Below are positions 18,680 through 28,050 of a stretch of 64,000 bases of DNA, piece by piece. Source of the stretch: Microbacterium sp. RU33B (GTDB taxonomy: Bacteria > Actinomycetota > Actinomycetes > Actinomycetales > Microbacteriaceae); NCBI RefSeq assembly GCF_900155915.1, contig NZ_FTPO01000003.1:372001-436000 (forward strand), in the 5' to 3' direction. The stretch's first letter is position 1. Each line of letters opens with the position of its first letter. Below the pieces are notes generated by a model. It worked only from the letters and a program-made list of their open reading frames with translations. It had not been told where the DNA came from and did not search any database. The translations under genes were made by a program, and so were the position numbers.

Positions 18680-20164
18680 TCAGCGCGTGAGCTCTTCACT
18701 GTCGATTCCGGGTTCGACGACGCCATTGCGCAGCACGACGTAGAGGAGGGCGAAGATACCTGCGAAACACACCGTCCCGATGATCCAGATCCCCATGGGA
18801 GACGGGCCTGTCACCCACCACCACTCCGCACCGGCCCCGGGATCGATGGCGTTGCTGTCTGCGCCAACGGTGTATCGGCGGATATTCGCGTGCAGGGCAA
18901 GCGACATCGCTACGGCGAGCGCCGTCCCTGCGACGAGCGAACGCGGCCCCTGCCATGCGGCACTCGCTTGGGGAGTCAGGCTTGCGACTCCGACGAGAAT
19001 GATGATGAGGGGGAGCAGATACCGCGACTGCACCTCCGTACCGACGACGGCCCTGGACTGGGCAAGCAGGACGAAAGGAACGAGCCACAGCGCGCCGAAG
19101 GCTGCCGCGACGGCCAGTGCCCGCCGCGCAGTAAGGCGGTGAATCCCGATGAAAATGGTTGCGGCGAACACGGCGAAGGCGAGATTGGTGACGGCAGCCG
19201 GGGGCACAGTATCCAGCCAGCCGAGGCCCGATGCACCGAACGCCCCGTACCACAAGACGGGGACACCAAACAGATTCGCGAGCTGCTGTCCGCCCGTCAG
19301 GGGTGGGTTGTCTGTCGGAAGACCCGCGGCGAGTGAAGCGCTCTGACCCGATGACAGGTAAAACCCTGCGCAGACGGCGACGATGACGGCGGCGGCGATA
19401 CCGGGCACGAGGAGGGACCGTGCGTGTCCTCGGCGTACGCCGAGGACGGCTGCGAGCACCACCGCGAACACCGCGTAGATGGAGGAGTCGGCCCGTGAAC
19501 CGGCCCCGAGCACTGCCCCCAACACAGCGAGCGAGCCCAGGGCGACTTGGCGACGACCCGTCGTTTGCGTAGCCCCGTAGAGGGAAACCCAGATGATCGC
19601 TGCGGCGAGCATGGCCCATGACGAAGGGTTGGTGGACGCGAAGACGAAAAGTCCCAGTGGCACGGACGTTGCCAGTATGGAGATCACTAGAGCGGGCCGT
19701 AGGCGCGTTGGCAGAACGAAGAACACTGTGGACAGAATGCCTACGATCAACGTCGAATTGAAGATCCGCATAGTGATCACAGATGTCGTCACGTCCGGTC
19801 CGACGAAGACAGACATCGTGGTGTAGAAGAGGGGCGGATAGAGTCCGACCGCGTTCATCCAAGTGGCCTCGGACAGGCCAGATTCATCGGAGATCCAGCA
19901 GGCGGCACTCTCGTTGGGCTGGAATGCGTAGCAAGGCGCTGTCGTGACAGGTGTGGGAACGAGTCGGGTCGAGTCGTCTCCCGACGGCTCGCAGAGGCCC
20001 TCGCGATCGCCCAGACCGCACCAGATCGATGGGAGATGGAAGTTATCGTCGGGGCTCGAGCCGACTGGGGAAGCAAATGCCCAACTGACGAGTGTCATCA
20101 AGAAAAGAATCGGAACCGCGATGGATGCCACTCGCCGGGCTCTTCCAGGGGATCCGTTTATCAC
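18680..20164 (-). CDS. DUF2142-like polytopic membrane protein (possible GT-C enzyme)
   Basis: 494-residue protein with about 11-12 membrane segments. The first loop has ASPVGSSPDDNFHLPSIWCG, resembling the acidic 'SPDE..H' loop of DUF2142 proteins, which are thought to be GT-C-type glycosyltransferases using lipid-linked sugars outside the membrane. The first extracytoplasmic loop contains four Cys residues. The GTG start is six bases after a TACCAT box (leaderless). Base composition is lower in GC than in the flanking core genes. Function is inferred only from fold and context. Confidence 0.72.
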   Translation of the reverse strand: MINGSPGRARRVASIAVPILFLMTLVSWAFASPVGSSPDDNFHLPSIWCGLGDREGLCEPSGDDSTRLVPTPVTTAPCYAFQPNESAACWISDESGLSEATWMNAVGLYPPLFYTTMSVFVGPDVTTSVITMRIFNSTLIVGILSTVFFVLPTRLRPALVISILATSVPLGLFVFASTNPSSWAMLAAAIIWVSLYGATQTTGRRQVALGSLAVLGAVLGAGSRADSSIYAVFAVVLAAVLGVRRGHARSLLVPGIAAAVIVAVCAGFYLSSGQSASLAAGLPTDNPPLTGGQQLANLFGVPVLWYGAFGASGLGWLDTVPPAAVTNLAFAVFAATIFIGIHRLTARRALAVAAAFGALWLVPFVLLAQSRAVVGTEVQSRYLLPLIIILVGVASLTPQASAAWQGPRSLVAGTALAVAMSLALHANIRRYTVGADSNAIDPGAGAEWWWVTGPSPMGIWIIGTVCFAGIFALLYVVLRNGVVEPGIDSEELTR

Positions 20165-20170
20165 CGTCCC

Positions 20171-20176
20171 ATGGTA
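20171..20176 (-). promoter_or_regulatory. -10 box (TACCAT), probable leaderless promoter of the DUF2142 gene
   Basis: Minus-strand TACCAT followed by six bases and GTG at 20164. The plus-strand ATG in the same bases (20171) is therefore unlikely to be the start of the divergent acyltransferase. Confidence 0.5.
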
Positions 20177-20201
20177 GTCGTGACCGGATCGGATCCCCGA
20201 C

Positions 20202-20207
20202 TAGACT
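20202..20207 (+). promoter_or_regulatory. -10 box (TAGACT), probable leaderless acyltransferase promoter
   Basis: TAGACT is followed by eight bases and GTG at 20216, placing the transcription start at or within two bases of the start codon. It fixes the start of the sugar-cassette operon. Confidence 0.55.
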
Positions 20208-20215
20208 CCGTAGAC

Positions 20216-20857
20216 GTGTCCGCACCTGATTCCCAACCCCCTTCTACCGGGGGCGTACCTTCTTCTGTTCGCGTGGCGGACGGAGCAGACGTCTCGCCGA
20301 GCGCAATCATCGGTGATGGGAGTTCGATCTGGCATCTGGCTCAGATTCGCGAGGATGCCTCGCTCGGAATCAATTGCGTCGTAGGACGTGGCGCCTACAT
20401 CGGCACCGGGGTCGTGCTCGGCGACAATTGCAAGGTTCAGAATTACGCCCTCGTGTACGAACCCGCTCGACTCGCCGATGGGGTGTTTATCGGGCCCGCC
20501 GTGGTTCTCACCAACGACACCTACCCTCGCGCCATCAACCCGGACGGCTCACTCAAGAGCGCGCACGACTGGGACCCTGTGGGTGTAACGGTCGAGCGAG
20601 GTGCGTCGATCGGCGCGCGCGCCACCTGCGTCGCGCCGGTCACTGTCGGTGCGTGGGCGACGGTGGCCGCGGGTGCCGTAGTAGTCAAGGACGTGCCGGC
20701 TTTCGCCCTCGTGGCGGGTGTGCCGGCGAGGCGCATCGGTTGGGTCGGGACCGCCGGCATCCCGTTGCGAGAAATGGAGCCCGGAGAGTGGGAATGCCCC
20801 ACGACCGGCGAGCGATACGTCGAAATCGACGGGATCCTCAGAAAGGCGGAACAGTGA
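20216..20857 (+). CDS. Left-handed beta-helix N-acyltransferase (WbpD/WlbB-like)
   Basis: 213 residues with hexapeptide repeats throughout (ADVSPSAIIGDGSSIWH, ASLGINCVVGRGAYIGTGVVLGDN, VTVGAWATVAAGAVVVKDVP), then FALVAGVPARRIGWV. The pattern is that of acetyl-CoA-dependent 3-N-acetyltransferases acting on UDP-2-acetamido-3-amino sugars. The catalytic His/Asn region may be NYALVYEPARL with NDTYPRAINPDG. GTG at 20216 is chosen from the TAGACT box eight bases upstream; an ATG at 20171 would add 15 residues but overlaps the divergent promoter. It overlaps the aminotransferase by GTGA. The exact sugar is inferred. Confidence 0.85.
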   Translation: MSAPDSQPPSTGGVPSSVRVADGADVSPSAIIGDGSSIWHLAQIREDASLGINCVVGRGAYIGTGVVLGDNCKVQNYALVYEPARLADGVFIGPAVVLTNDTYPRAINPDGSLKSAHDWDPVGVTVERGASIGARATCVAPVTVGAWATVAAGAVVVKDVPAFALVAGVPARRIGWVGTAGIPLREMEPGEWECPTTGERYVEIDGILRKAEQ

Positions 20858-21951
20858 TCGATTTCATTCCCCCAGCCAAGCCCATCATCGGGGACGATGA
20901 GCGCGCTGCCGTCGACCGAGTTCTGCGCAGCGGAATGGTTGCGCAGGGGCCCGAGGTCGCGGCGTTCGAGAAAGAGTTCTCCGCACACTTCGTGCCGGGT
21001 CGACCCAGCGTGGCCGTCAACTCTGGTACGGCAGGACTGCATCTCGGCTTGATCGCGTCCGGTGTCGGAGTAGGCGACGAAGTCATCGTGCCTTCATTTA
21101 CGTTCGCTGCGACCGGGAACTCTGTCGCATTAGCGGGCGGAAAGCCCGTATTCGCCGACATCGAGCCCGATACTTTCACACTGTCTCCCGACTCCGTCGA
21201 GGCGGTGATCACAGAGAGGACGAAGGGCATCATGCCGGTCCATCTGTACGGTCATCCCGCGCTCATGGGTGAGCTCGGAGCGATCGCCGCCAAGCACGGT
21301 ATTGCCCTCTACGAGGATGCAGCCCAGGCACACGGTGCCTCGCTTCACGGAACCCCTGTCGGAGGCTTTGGCTCGTTCGCAATGTTCTCTCTCTACCCAA
21401 CGAAAAACATGACCAGCGGCGAAGGCGGCATGATCGTCGCGGCCGATGAGTCGATCGCACGCAACGCGAGGCTCCTGCGAAACCAGGGCATGGAGAAGCA
21501 GTACGAGAACGAGATCGTGGGCTTCAACGCTCGCATGACAGACATCCACGCCGCCATCGGACGAGTTCAGTTGACAAAGGTTGGTGGCTGGACCAAGACT
21601 CGGCAGGACAACGCGGCGTTCCTGGATGCTAATCTGTCGGGCGTTGTCGTCCCGCCGGTCCGCGATGGCGCCGTGCACGTTTACCACCAGTACACGATCC
21701 GTGTCGTTGATGACCGCGACGGATTCGTCAAGGCACTGCGCGATGAGTATGGAATCGGAAGCGGTGTCTACTATCCGATTCCGAATCACCGTCTCCCGTC
21801 TCTCGCCTCGTACGCCCCAGGTCTCGAGCTTCCTGAGACGGAACGCGCATCGCGCGAAGTCGTCTCGATTCCCGTCCATCCCTCGCTGACGCAGGACGAC
21901 CTCGAGCGCGTGGTCACTGCGGTGAACGCTGTCGCGCGGGCGGGTGCCTGA
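20854..21951 (+). CDS. DegT/DnrJ/EryC1 sugar aminotransferase (WbpE/WlbC-like)
   Basis: 365-residue PLP enzyme of the SHS2/DegT family that aminates a keto sugar nucleotide. It begins IDFIPPAKPIIGDDE; the substrate loop is VNSGTAGLHLGL, EDAAQAHGA holds the PLP-phosphate region, and the Schiff-base Lys is K184 in SLYPTKNMTSGEGG. RNQGMEKQYENEIVGFNARMTDIHAAIG is the family C-terminal signature. It sits between a hexapeptide acyltransferase and a Gfo/Idh dehydrogenase, each overlapping by 1-4 bases: the three-enzyme order for 3-amination and acylation of UDP-GlcNAcA-type sugars. Confidence 0.93.
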   Translation: MIDFIPPAKPIIGDDERAAVDRVLRSGMVAQGPEVAAFEKEFSAHFVPGRPSVAVNSGTAGLHLGLIASGVGVGDEVIVPSFTFAATGNSVALAGGKPVFADIEPDTFTLSPDSVEAVITERTKGIMPVHLYGHPALMGELGAIAAKHGIALYEDAAQAHGASLHGTPVGGFGSFAMFSLYPTKNMTSGEGGMIVAADESIARNARLLRNQGMEKQYENEIVGFNARMTDIHAAIGRVQLTKVGGWTKTRQDNAAFLDANLSGVVVPPVRDGAVHVYHQYTIRVVDDRDGFVKALRDEYGIGSGVYYPIPNHRLPSLASYAPGLELPETERASREVVSIPVHPSLTQDDLERVVTAVNAVARAGA

Positions 21952-22949
21952 TGGCCGATCTTCGTGCGGGGCTCATTGGGCTGGGCATGATGGGTCGCCA
22001 TCATGCCCGCATTCTCCGGGACGTGCCGGGTGTTGAACTGGTTGCCGTTGCTGACCCGGGGGGCGATCCTCATCGTGTCGCCGGTGGGCTGAGTGTCCTT
22101 CATGGTGTCGATGACCTCATCGCTGTCGGGCTTGACGTGGCCATCGTCGCGATTCCGACGAGATTTCATGCGGAAGCCGCGCTCGCGCTCGCTGAAGCGG
22201 GGATTCACACCCTCGTAGAAAAGCCGATCGCTGAAGACACCGTGACCGGGTACACGGTGGCAGAGGCGTTCTCCGCACGTGGTCTCGTAGGCGTCGTCGG
22301 ACACGTCGAACGATTCAATCCCGCTCTGCAGCAGTTGCGCGCGCGGCTGGCTGCAGGCGACGCCGGCGATGTGTATCAGATCGCCACACGCCGCCAGAGC
22401 AGTTTCCCCGGTCGGATCGGCGACGTCGGTGTGGCGAAGGATCTCGCGACGCACGATGTGGACCTCACTGCGTGGGTGGCGCAGTCGGGCTATGCGTCGG
22501 TGTCGGCGCAGACTGCCCATAAGAGCGGTCGCGCTCACGAAGATATGATCTCGATGACCGGGCGGCTGAGAAATGGAATCATTGCCAATCACCTGATCAA
22601 CTGGCTGAGCCCCATGAAGGAGCGGGTTACCGTAGTCACCGGGGAGCGAGGAACGTTCATCGCCGACACTGCGACTGGTGACCTCACGTTCTACGCGAAC
22701 GGTACTGTCGCCTTGGAGTGGGAGTCGGTCTCTTCCTTCCGCGGAGTGTCGGAGGGCGATGTGACTCGATTCGCGTTCGCGAAGAAAGAGCCTTTGCGCG
22801 CCGAGCTCGAGGCGTTCAGGGACGCGGTCCTCGGAGCTCCCACCGAGCTGTCAACCATGGCTGAGGCCGCGCACACGCTCGAAGTCGTTGAGTCTGCGCT
22901 TCGGTCCGCGTCGGGCGGCGGCGCCGTCGTCTCTACCGTCCGCGCTTAG
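21951..22949 (+). CDS. Gfo/Idh/MocA sugar-nucleotide oxidoreductase (WbpB/WlbA-like)
   Basis: 332 residues. N-terminal Rossmann fold LRAGLIGLGMMGRHHARIL, then PTRFHAEAALALAEAGIHTLVEKPIA with the family EKP motif (catalytic Lys), and GHVERFNPALQQL. It probably oxidises C3 of a UDP-sugar to the 3-keto form used by the adjacent aminotransferase. The ATG overlaps the aminotransferase stop by one base. Its 3' end overlaps the convergent GT2 gene by 17 bases (22933-22949). The 6-dehydrogenase (WbpA) that would precede it in the known pathway is not in this window. Confidence 0.9.
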   Translation: MADLRAGLIGLGMMGRHHARILRDVPGVELVAVADPGGDPHRVAGGLSVLHGVDDLIAVGLDVAIVAIPTRFHAEAALALAEAGIHTLVEKPIAEDTVTGYTVAEAFSARGLVGVVGHVERFNPALQQLRARLAAGDAGDVYQIATRRQSSFPGRIGDVGVAKDLATHDVDLTAWVAQSGYASVSAQTAHKSGRAHEDMISMTGRLRNGIIANHLINWLSPMKERVTVVTGERGTFIADTATGDLTFYANGTVALEWESVSSFRGVSEGDVTRFAFAKKEPLRAELEAFRDAVLGAPTELSTMAEAAHTLEVVESALRSASGGGAVVSTVRA

Positions 22950-23922
22950 GCCCGGCCTCATCGGCGTCGCGGAACGGTGCATACGACGGTGTTGAGGGCG
23001 TTGCCTGGATGTCGAGCTGCAACGCGCTGATCAGCATCTGGGTGCCTATCATGAGTGGGAGCGCGGCCAGCATGACAGTGGCTGCCGTTGCGATGACCGA
23101 GGCGGCAATCTGGAATACCATCCAGATGCTCACCGCGATTCCGAATAGGAAGAGAGCAAGGCCGAGGAACAGCAACAGCGCGATCGGGGAGAACGACCAG
23201 AGTACGTAGCGATACCAGACTCGGGTCCAAAATCCCACGGTGAGCCGGTTGATGAGCTCGGGCACGACGTTGCGCAGCTTGATGCTCGAGACTTCGTCCC
23301 CGTACACCGCTGGGATGGGGACGTCGACCGCGGGCACCTGAAGGATGTTCAGGTGCATGAGAAGATCGTTCTCGAAGCTGTAGCGCTTGGCGACACGATC
23401 GAGCGGCAGCCTGCGCAATACTTCGGTGCGCACGGCCGTGTAGCCGTTCTGGGGGTCGAAGAGGTTCCAATAACCGGAGGCGAGCTTGGTCATAAAGGAA
23501 AGAGTGATGTTCCCGAAGACCCGGTAGCGGGGCATTCCGTCGAAGGACTCTGGTGAGTAGAAGCGGTTTGCCTTTGAGAACCCGTAGCCGTCGTCGGTGA
23601 CGCGATCGAGAAGGGCCGGAAGATAGTCCGGATCCATCTGTGCGTCTCCGGCCATGATGACGTGGACGTCCGAGCCGAGCTCGATCCCCGCCTTGTGCCC
23701 CGTGATGATGGCACCGCCGACGCCCTGATTCACTTCGTGGCGGATCAGCGTGACACGTGCATCCGCGACCCTGGCGACCGCGCCGCTCGTGTCATCCGGA
23801 CTGCAGTCGTCGACGATGATGATGTCGTCGACATATTCCGGCATGGTTTCGATGACCCGTGCGATCATCAGTTCTTCTTTGTAAGCGGGAACGACGGCCG
23901 CGATCCGAGCGCCTTTGTACAT
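22933..23922 (-). CDS. Polyprenyl-phosphate GT2 glycosyltransferase (GtrB/DPM1-like)
   Basis: 329 residues. GT-A domain with AAVVPAYKEELMIARVIE, IIVDDCSPDDTSG, the metal site MAGDAQMDPDYL and FDPQNGYTAVRTEVLRRLP. Two C-terminal membrane segments follow (about 233-290: ALLLFLGLALFLFGIAVS and AASVIATAATVMLAALPLM). Such enzymes attach one sugar to undecaprenyl phosphate on the cytosolic side. The start overlaps the GtrA stop by one base (TGATG), so GtrA and GtrB are made together, the standard pairing for side-chain decoration. Confidence 0.9.
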   Translation of the reverse strand: MYKGARIAAVVPAYKEELMIARVIETMPEYVDDIIIVDDCSPDDTSGAVARVADARVTLIRHEVNQGVGGAIITGHKAGIELGSDVHVIMAGDAQMDPDYLPALLDRVTDDGYGFSKANRFYSPESFDGMPRYRVFGNITLSFMTKLASGYWNLFDPQNGYTAVRTEVLRRLPLDRVAKRYSFENDLLMHLNILQVPAVDVPIPAVYGDEVSSIKLRNVVPELINRLTVGFWTRVWYRYVLWSFSPIALLLFLGLALFLFGIAVSIWMVFQIAASVIATAATVMLAALPLMIGTQMLISALQLDIQATPSTPSYAPFRDADEAGPKRGR

Positions 23923-24353
23923 CAGTCAACAACTTTCCGGGCTGCGAAGACCCAGTAACGATATGCGAAGTAGTTCCAGATCGTCGTGGTGACCACTGCG
24001 GCCACCTTGCCCACGATCCAGGGGAGACCCAGGGCATCTGCTGCCCAGACGATGGCGGTGGTCGCGACCGTGTTGACACCCACGAGGATCGCGTATTTCA
24101 CCACGCTGGGGGCGACGCCGTCTGTGGCCCGGAATGCGACGGTTCGCTGGAGCGTGTAGGTCACGGCAAAACTCGTGAGGAACGCGACTGGGGTACTGAT
24201 AGTAAGGGGAACGAGGAAGACCTCATGCAGTAGCCACAGCACGAATACATCGAAGAGAAAGCTGAAGCCGCCGACGGCCAGATACCTGACGGCGCTCGAC
24301 GACCATGCGCGGGAGATCAGCGACGCCGACCGGGAGAAGCGGTCCGAATGCAT
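23922..24353 (-). CDS. GtrA-like polyprenyl-phosphate sugar flippase
   Basis: 143-residue membrane protein with four predicted segments (AVRYLAVGGFSFLFDVFVLWLL, STPVAFLTSFAVTYTL, YAILVGVNTVATTAIVWAA, VAAVVTTTIWNYFAYRYWVF). The ending YFAYRYWVF is typical of GtrA. ATG at 24353 is chosen because GGAG lies five bases upstream; in-frame ATGs at 24362 and 24365 are alternatives. It is divergent from glf. The role inferred is flipping or presenting the lipid-linked sugar made by the overlapping GtrB-like enzyme. Confidence 0.87.
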   Translation of the reverse strand: MHSDRFSRSASLISRAWSSSAVRYLAVGGFSFLFDVFVLWLLHEVFLVPLTISTPVAFLTSFAVTYTLQRTVAFRATDGVAPSVVKYAILVGVNTVATTAIVWAADALGLPWIVGKVAAVVTTTIWNYFAYRYWVFAARKVVD

Positions 24354-24405
24354 GTTCTCCATCATCACATGCGCCGCGCCGGGAACATGCCTTCGACGGC
24401 GCCGG

Positions 24406-25581
<1,176 letters not shown>

Positions 25582-25785
25582 GCCGCGCCGCGTCCGACGG
25601 ACTCCCAGCGTCCGATCGGGCACAATAGAGTCATCTCGCTCTCTTTCGACGACTGTCTCATGTCGGGCCGGTGTTGGCTCGGCCATGACGGACGCGATTG
25701 ATCGGATGCTGAAAGTGTCCGCTGTTCCCGGGCGTGCGACGGTCGAGGCCGTCCGACAACCCTGCCATTCGAACGAGAAGGATCC
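25582..25785 (+). promoter_or_regulatory. Promoter and long leader of the membrane-GT2 fusion gene
   Basis: This 204-base gap has a -10-like TAGAGT at 25626-25631, giving a leader of about 148 bases before the ATG at 25786. The leader can form GGCCG...CGGCC around GTGTTGGCT. GAGAAGGATCC before the ATG provides the ribosome site. A short ORF from ATG 25685 runs into the next gene in another frame and is not supported. No known riboswitch was recognised. Confidence 0.35.
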
Positions 25786-28050
25786 ATGCACTCGTCAGGC
25801 TCTCTTTCCGCGACCAACAGGATGTGGCCGCGTTCGACGAGTCTCTTTCTCCTCCTCGTGGGTGCCGTCCTCAGCTTCGCGTCGTTCGCCGCCGTCGTCA
25901 GCATGCCGGAGCTTGCGTGGGAGGCGGATCGGGGCGCCGAACTGAGGGCCACGTACGAGACGTATCACGAGACTGGCGTTCTTCTCGTCAAACAGATCGA
26001 CACGGGTTCGCCGCGGACGCAGAGCGCGGCCGCTTCGGACCCGGGCAGCGATCGTGTCGAACTGATCGCTGCTGCATGGAATGACGACACTGGCGCGTAT
26101 CTCGCTGCAAGCCTGATGGGTCATCTCACCGGCTCGACGTCTCCGTACCCCGGCCTCTCCCTCCTCATGGCGATCCTCGTAGCGACGCCACTGCTCTGGC
26201 TCCCCACGTCCGTCGCACGCATCTTCCGTCGAGCCAGAGCCGGGTATGCACTGATCTTGCTTCCCGCCGCGATGTGGCTGCTCAATCAAGGAACGATCCT
26301 CGTGGGGACGGAGTACGGGCTCTCGGACAGCGTGAGCACTCTGCGCGTACACGCGTTCTACGGCGTCGCGGCGTCCCTTGCATTTCTCTCCTTGGCGCTC
26401 ATTCTGCACTTGAGTACGTACAGACTCTCGTGGACGCGTGTCATCGTGGCGAGTGCCGGCCTTGTCTTCATTGCGGGATTAGGGAACGTCACCAAGTCCT
26501 TTTCCGGCGTCGGTGTCGCGATCGCGGTTGGGGTCTTGTGGTGGCTCATGGTGAACGACCGTCTCAGATGGGTTCGCGCTCTTGCCGCAGCCGTGGTGGC
26601 CGTTTCCCTGTCGGTCGGCATTCAGACAGCGGTCACCACGCTCGTCGACGCGGGGCGTTCCAGCGCGATCTTGACGACCAGCGCGGAGACGCCCGATTTC
26701 CACGGCACATGGCAGCAGTTGTACCTGGGACTGTCGCACCCTCAATCGATCACAGGTGAGCCGTCGGTCTTCGAGATCTCACCCGATCCTGAGGAAACGC
26801 GCGAACTTGTCGCTGAGGTCGCGCCCGAGGTCACGGTCGGAAGTGCCGAGTACGATGCGATCCTCCGCGATGCGTACTTCACGGCCATCTCAGCAGAACC
26901 CCTCGACGCCGTGGGTCTGTACCTGGCGAAGGCCCTCTACGTGATCAAGCAGTTCGGTGCGATGATCGCCTTCATCATCGTGGCGTACGTGATCGCGATG
27001 ATGAGACGATCACCCCAGCGAAGATTGCTCAAGGCCTCTCTCGCCATCGCATCGCCGACGCTCATGGTTGGGCTCGCGTCGGCCGTGCTGGTACTTCCCG
27101 ACCTCTATCATTACGCAGAGCTGTCCGCTGCCCTCGGCCTGTTGGTGACGGTATCCCTCGGAGGACTGGTCTGGTCGCTCACCTCCATGCCGTCCCACGT
27201 GCGCTCGATGGAGCGCAGTCGGCTCAGTCGGCGTCTGGGGGCGCGCCTCGCGCCCGACGACGTCCGGTCACACACCAGCGTGATCGTGCCCACTCGCAAC
27301 GGCGAGTCCGTCATCGGCGACACGATCGATCAGTTGGCAGAACGCCTTCGCTCAGGCGACGAGATCATCGTCGTAGAGAACGGCTCGACGGATCGCACCA
27401 CCGCCGTGCTCGAAGATCTGGAGGGGTCCTGGAGCCATGGATGCGCTCTCGTGGTGTTGCATTCGGGCGCCGGTCTCGGCGAAGCATTGCGCACAGGAGT
27501 TCTTGCGAGCTCCGGTCAGTGGTTGTTGCTGACTGCGGATGACCTGCCCTTCGGTTTCTCCGATCTGCAGGAGTTCAACAAGCTGTCGGCAGATACAGTG
27601 GTCGCGGTCGGGTCGAAGGCGCACCCGGAGTCCGAGGTCGTCCGCAGCAGCAGACGTGTCATTCAGTCCCGCGTCTTTCGTTTCCTGCGTGCGGCACTTC
27701 TGCAGTCTCGGGTCGGAGACAGTCAAGGGACAATCTGGGTCGAGGGCGACTGGGCTCGTTCTTTCGCCCTCCTCTCGCGCGAGATGGGTCTGATGTGGAC
27801 GACCGAGCTCGTGCTCGCTGCCGAGCAGCAGGGGATCAGGGTAGAAGAGGTCCCCGTCTCACTGAGCGATGCGCACGAGACAGGCTCGAGCCGATTCCGT
27901 CTTGCGGATGCCTGGGCATCGGTTGTCGGGTTCACTCGGCTTGCGGTCTACAAAGACGATTACGCCAATGAGACCTGGACACGAACGACTGCCCAGTTGG
28001 AAGAAGAGCAGAGCAGGGCCAGGGAGGGGAGTACGCGTGCTGACAGGTAA
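25786..28050 (+). CDS. Polytopic membrane protein fused to C-terminal GT2 domain
   Basis: 754 residues. An N-terminal region of about 480 residues has about nine to ten membrane segments and one large extracytoplasmic loop (about residues 280-370). Residues of about 500-720 form a DPM1-type GT2 domain: SVIVPTRNGESVIGDTI, IIVVENGSTDRTTAVLED, LGEALRTGVLASSGQW, LLTADDLPF at the metal site and QGTIWVEGDWARSF. The chain ends in an acidic/basic coil. The membrane part gives no confident family match and may be GT-C-like. The fusion suggests that making and using a lipid-linked sugar are joined in one chain. ATG has AAGGA four bases upstream. It overlaps the next gene by 14 bases. Confidence 0.75.
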   Translation: MHSSGSLSATNRMWPRSTSLFLLLVGAVLSFASFAAVVSMPELAWEADRGAELRATYETYHETGVLLVKQIDTGSPRTQSAAASDPGSDRVELIAAAWNDDTGAYLAASLMGHLTGSTSPYPGLSLLMAILVATPLLWLPTSVARIFRRARAGYALILLPAAMWLLNQGTILVGTEYGLSDSVSTLRVHAFYGVAASLAFLSLALILHLSTYRLSWTRVIVASAGLVFIAGLGNVTKSFSGVGVAIAVGVLWWLMVNDRLRWVRALAAAVVAVSLSVGIQTAVTTLVDAGRSSAILTTSAETPDFHGTWQQLYLGLSHPQSITGEPSVFEISPDPEETRELVAEVAPEVTVGSAEYDAILRDAYFTAISAEPLDAVGLYLAKALYVIKQFGAMIAFIIVAYVIAMMRRSPQRRLLKASLAIASPTLMVGLASAVLVLPDLYHYAELSAALGLLVTVSLGGLVWSLTSMPSHVRSMERSRLSRRLGARLAPDDVRSHTSVIVPTRNGESVIGDTIDQLAERLRSGDEIIVVENGSTDRTTAVLEDLEGSWSHGCALVVLHSGAGLGEALRTGVLASSGQWLLLTADDLPFGFSDLQEFNKLSADTVVAVGSKAHPESEVVRSSRRVIQSRVFRFLRAALLQSRVGDSQGTIWVEGDWARSFALLSREMGLMWTTELVLAAEQQGIRVEEVPVSLSDAHETGSSRFRLADAWASVVGFTRLAVYKDDYANETWTRTTAQLEEEQSRAREGSTRADR

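Noticed and set aside
20171..20215. ATG at 20171 as start of the acyltransferase
   Set aside because: These bases form the -10 box of the divergent gene, and a TAGACT box upstream of GTG 20216 fits a leaderless start better.
25685..25945. Small open frame starting at ATG 25685
   Set aside because: It has no ribosome site, runs 160 bases into the next gene in another frame, and has no recognisable motif.
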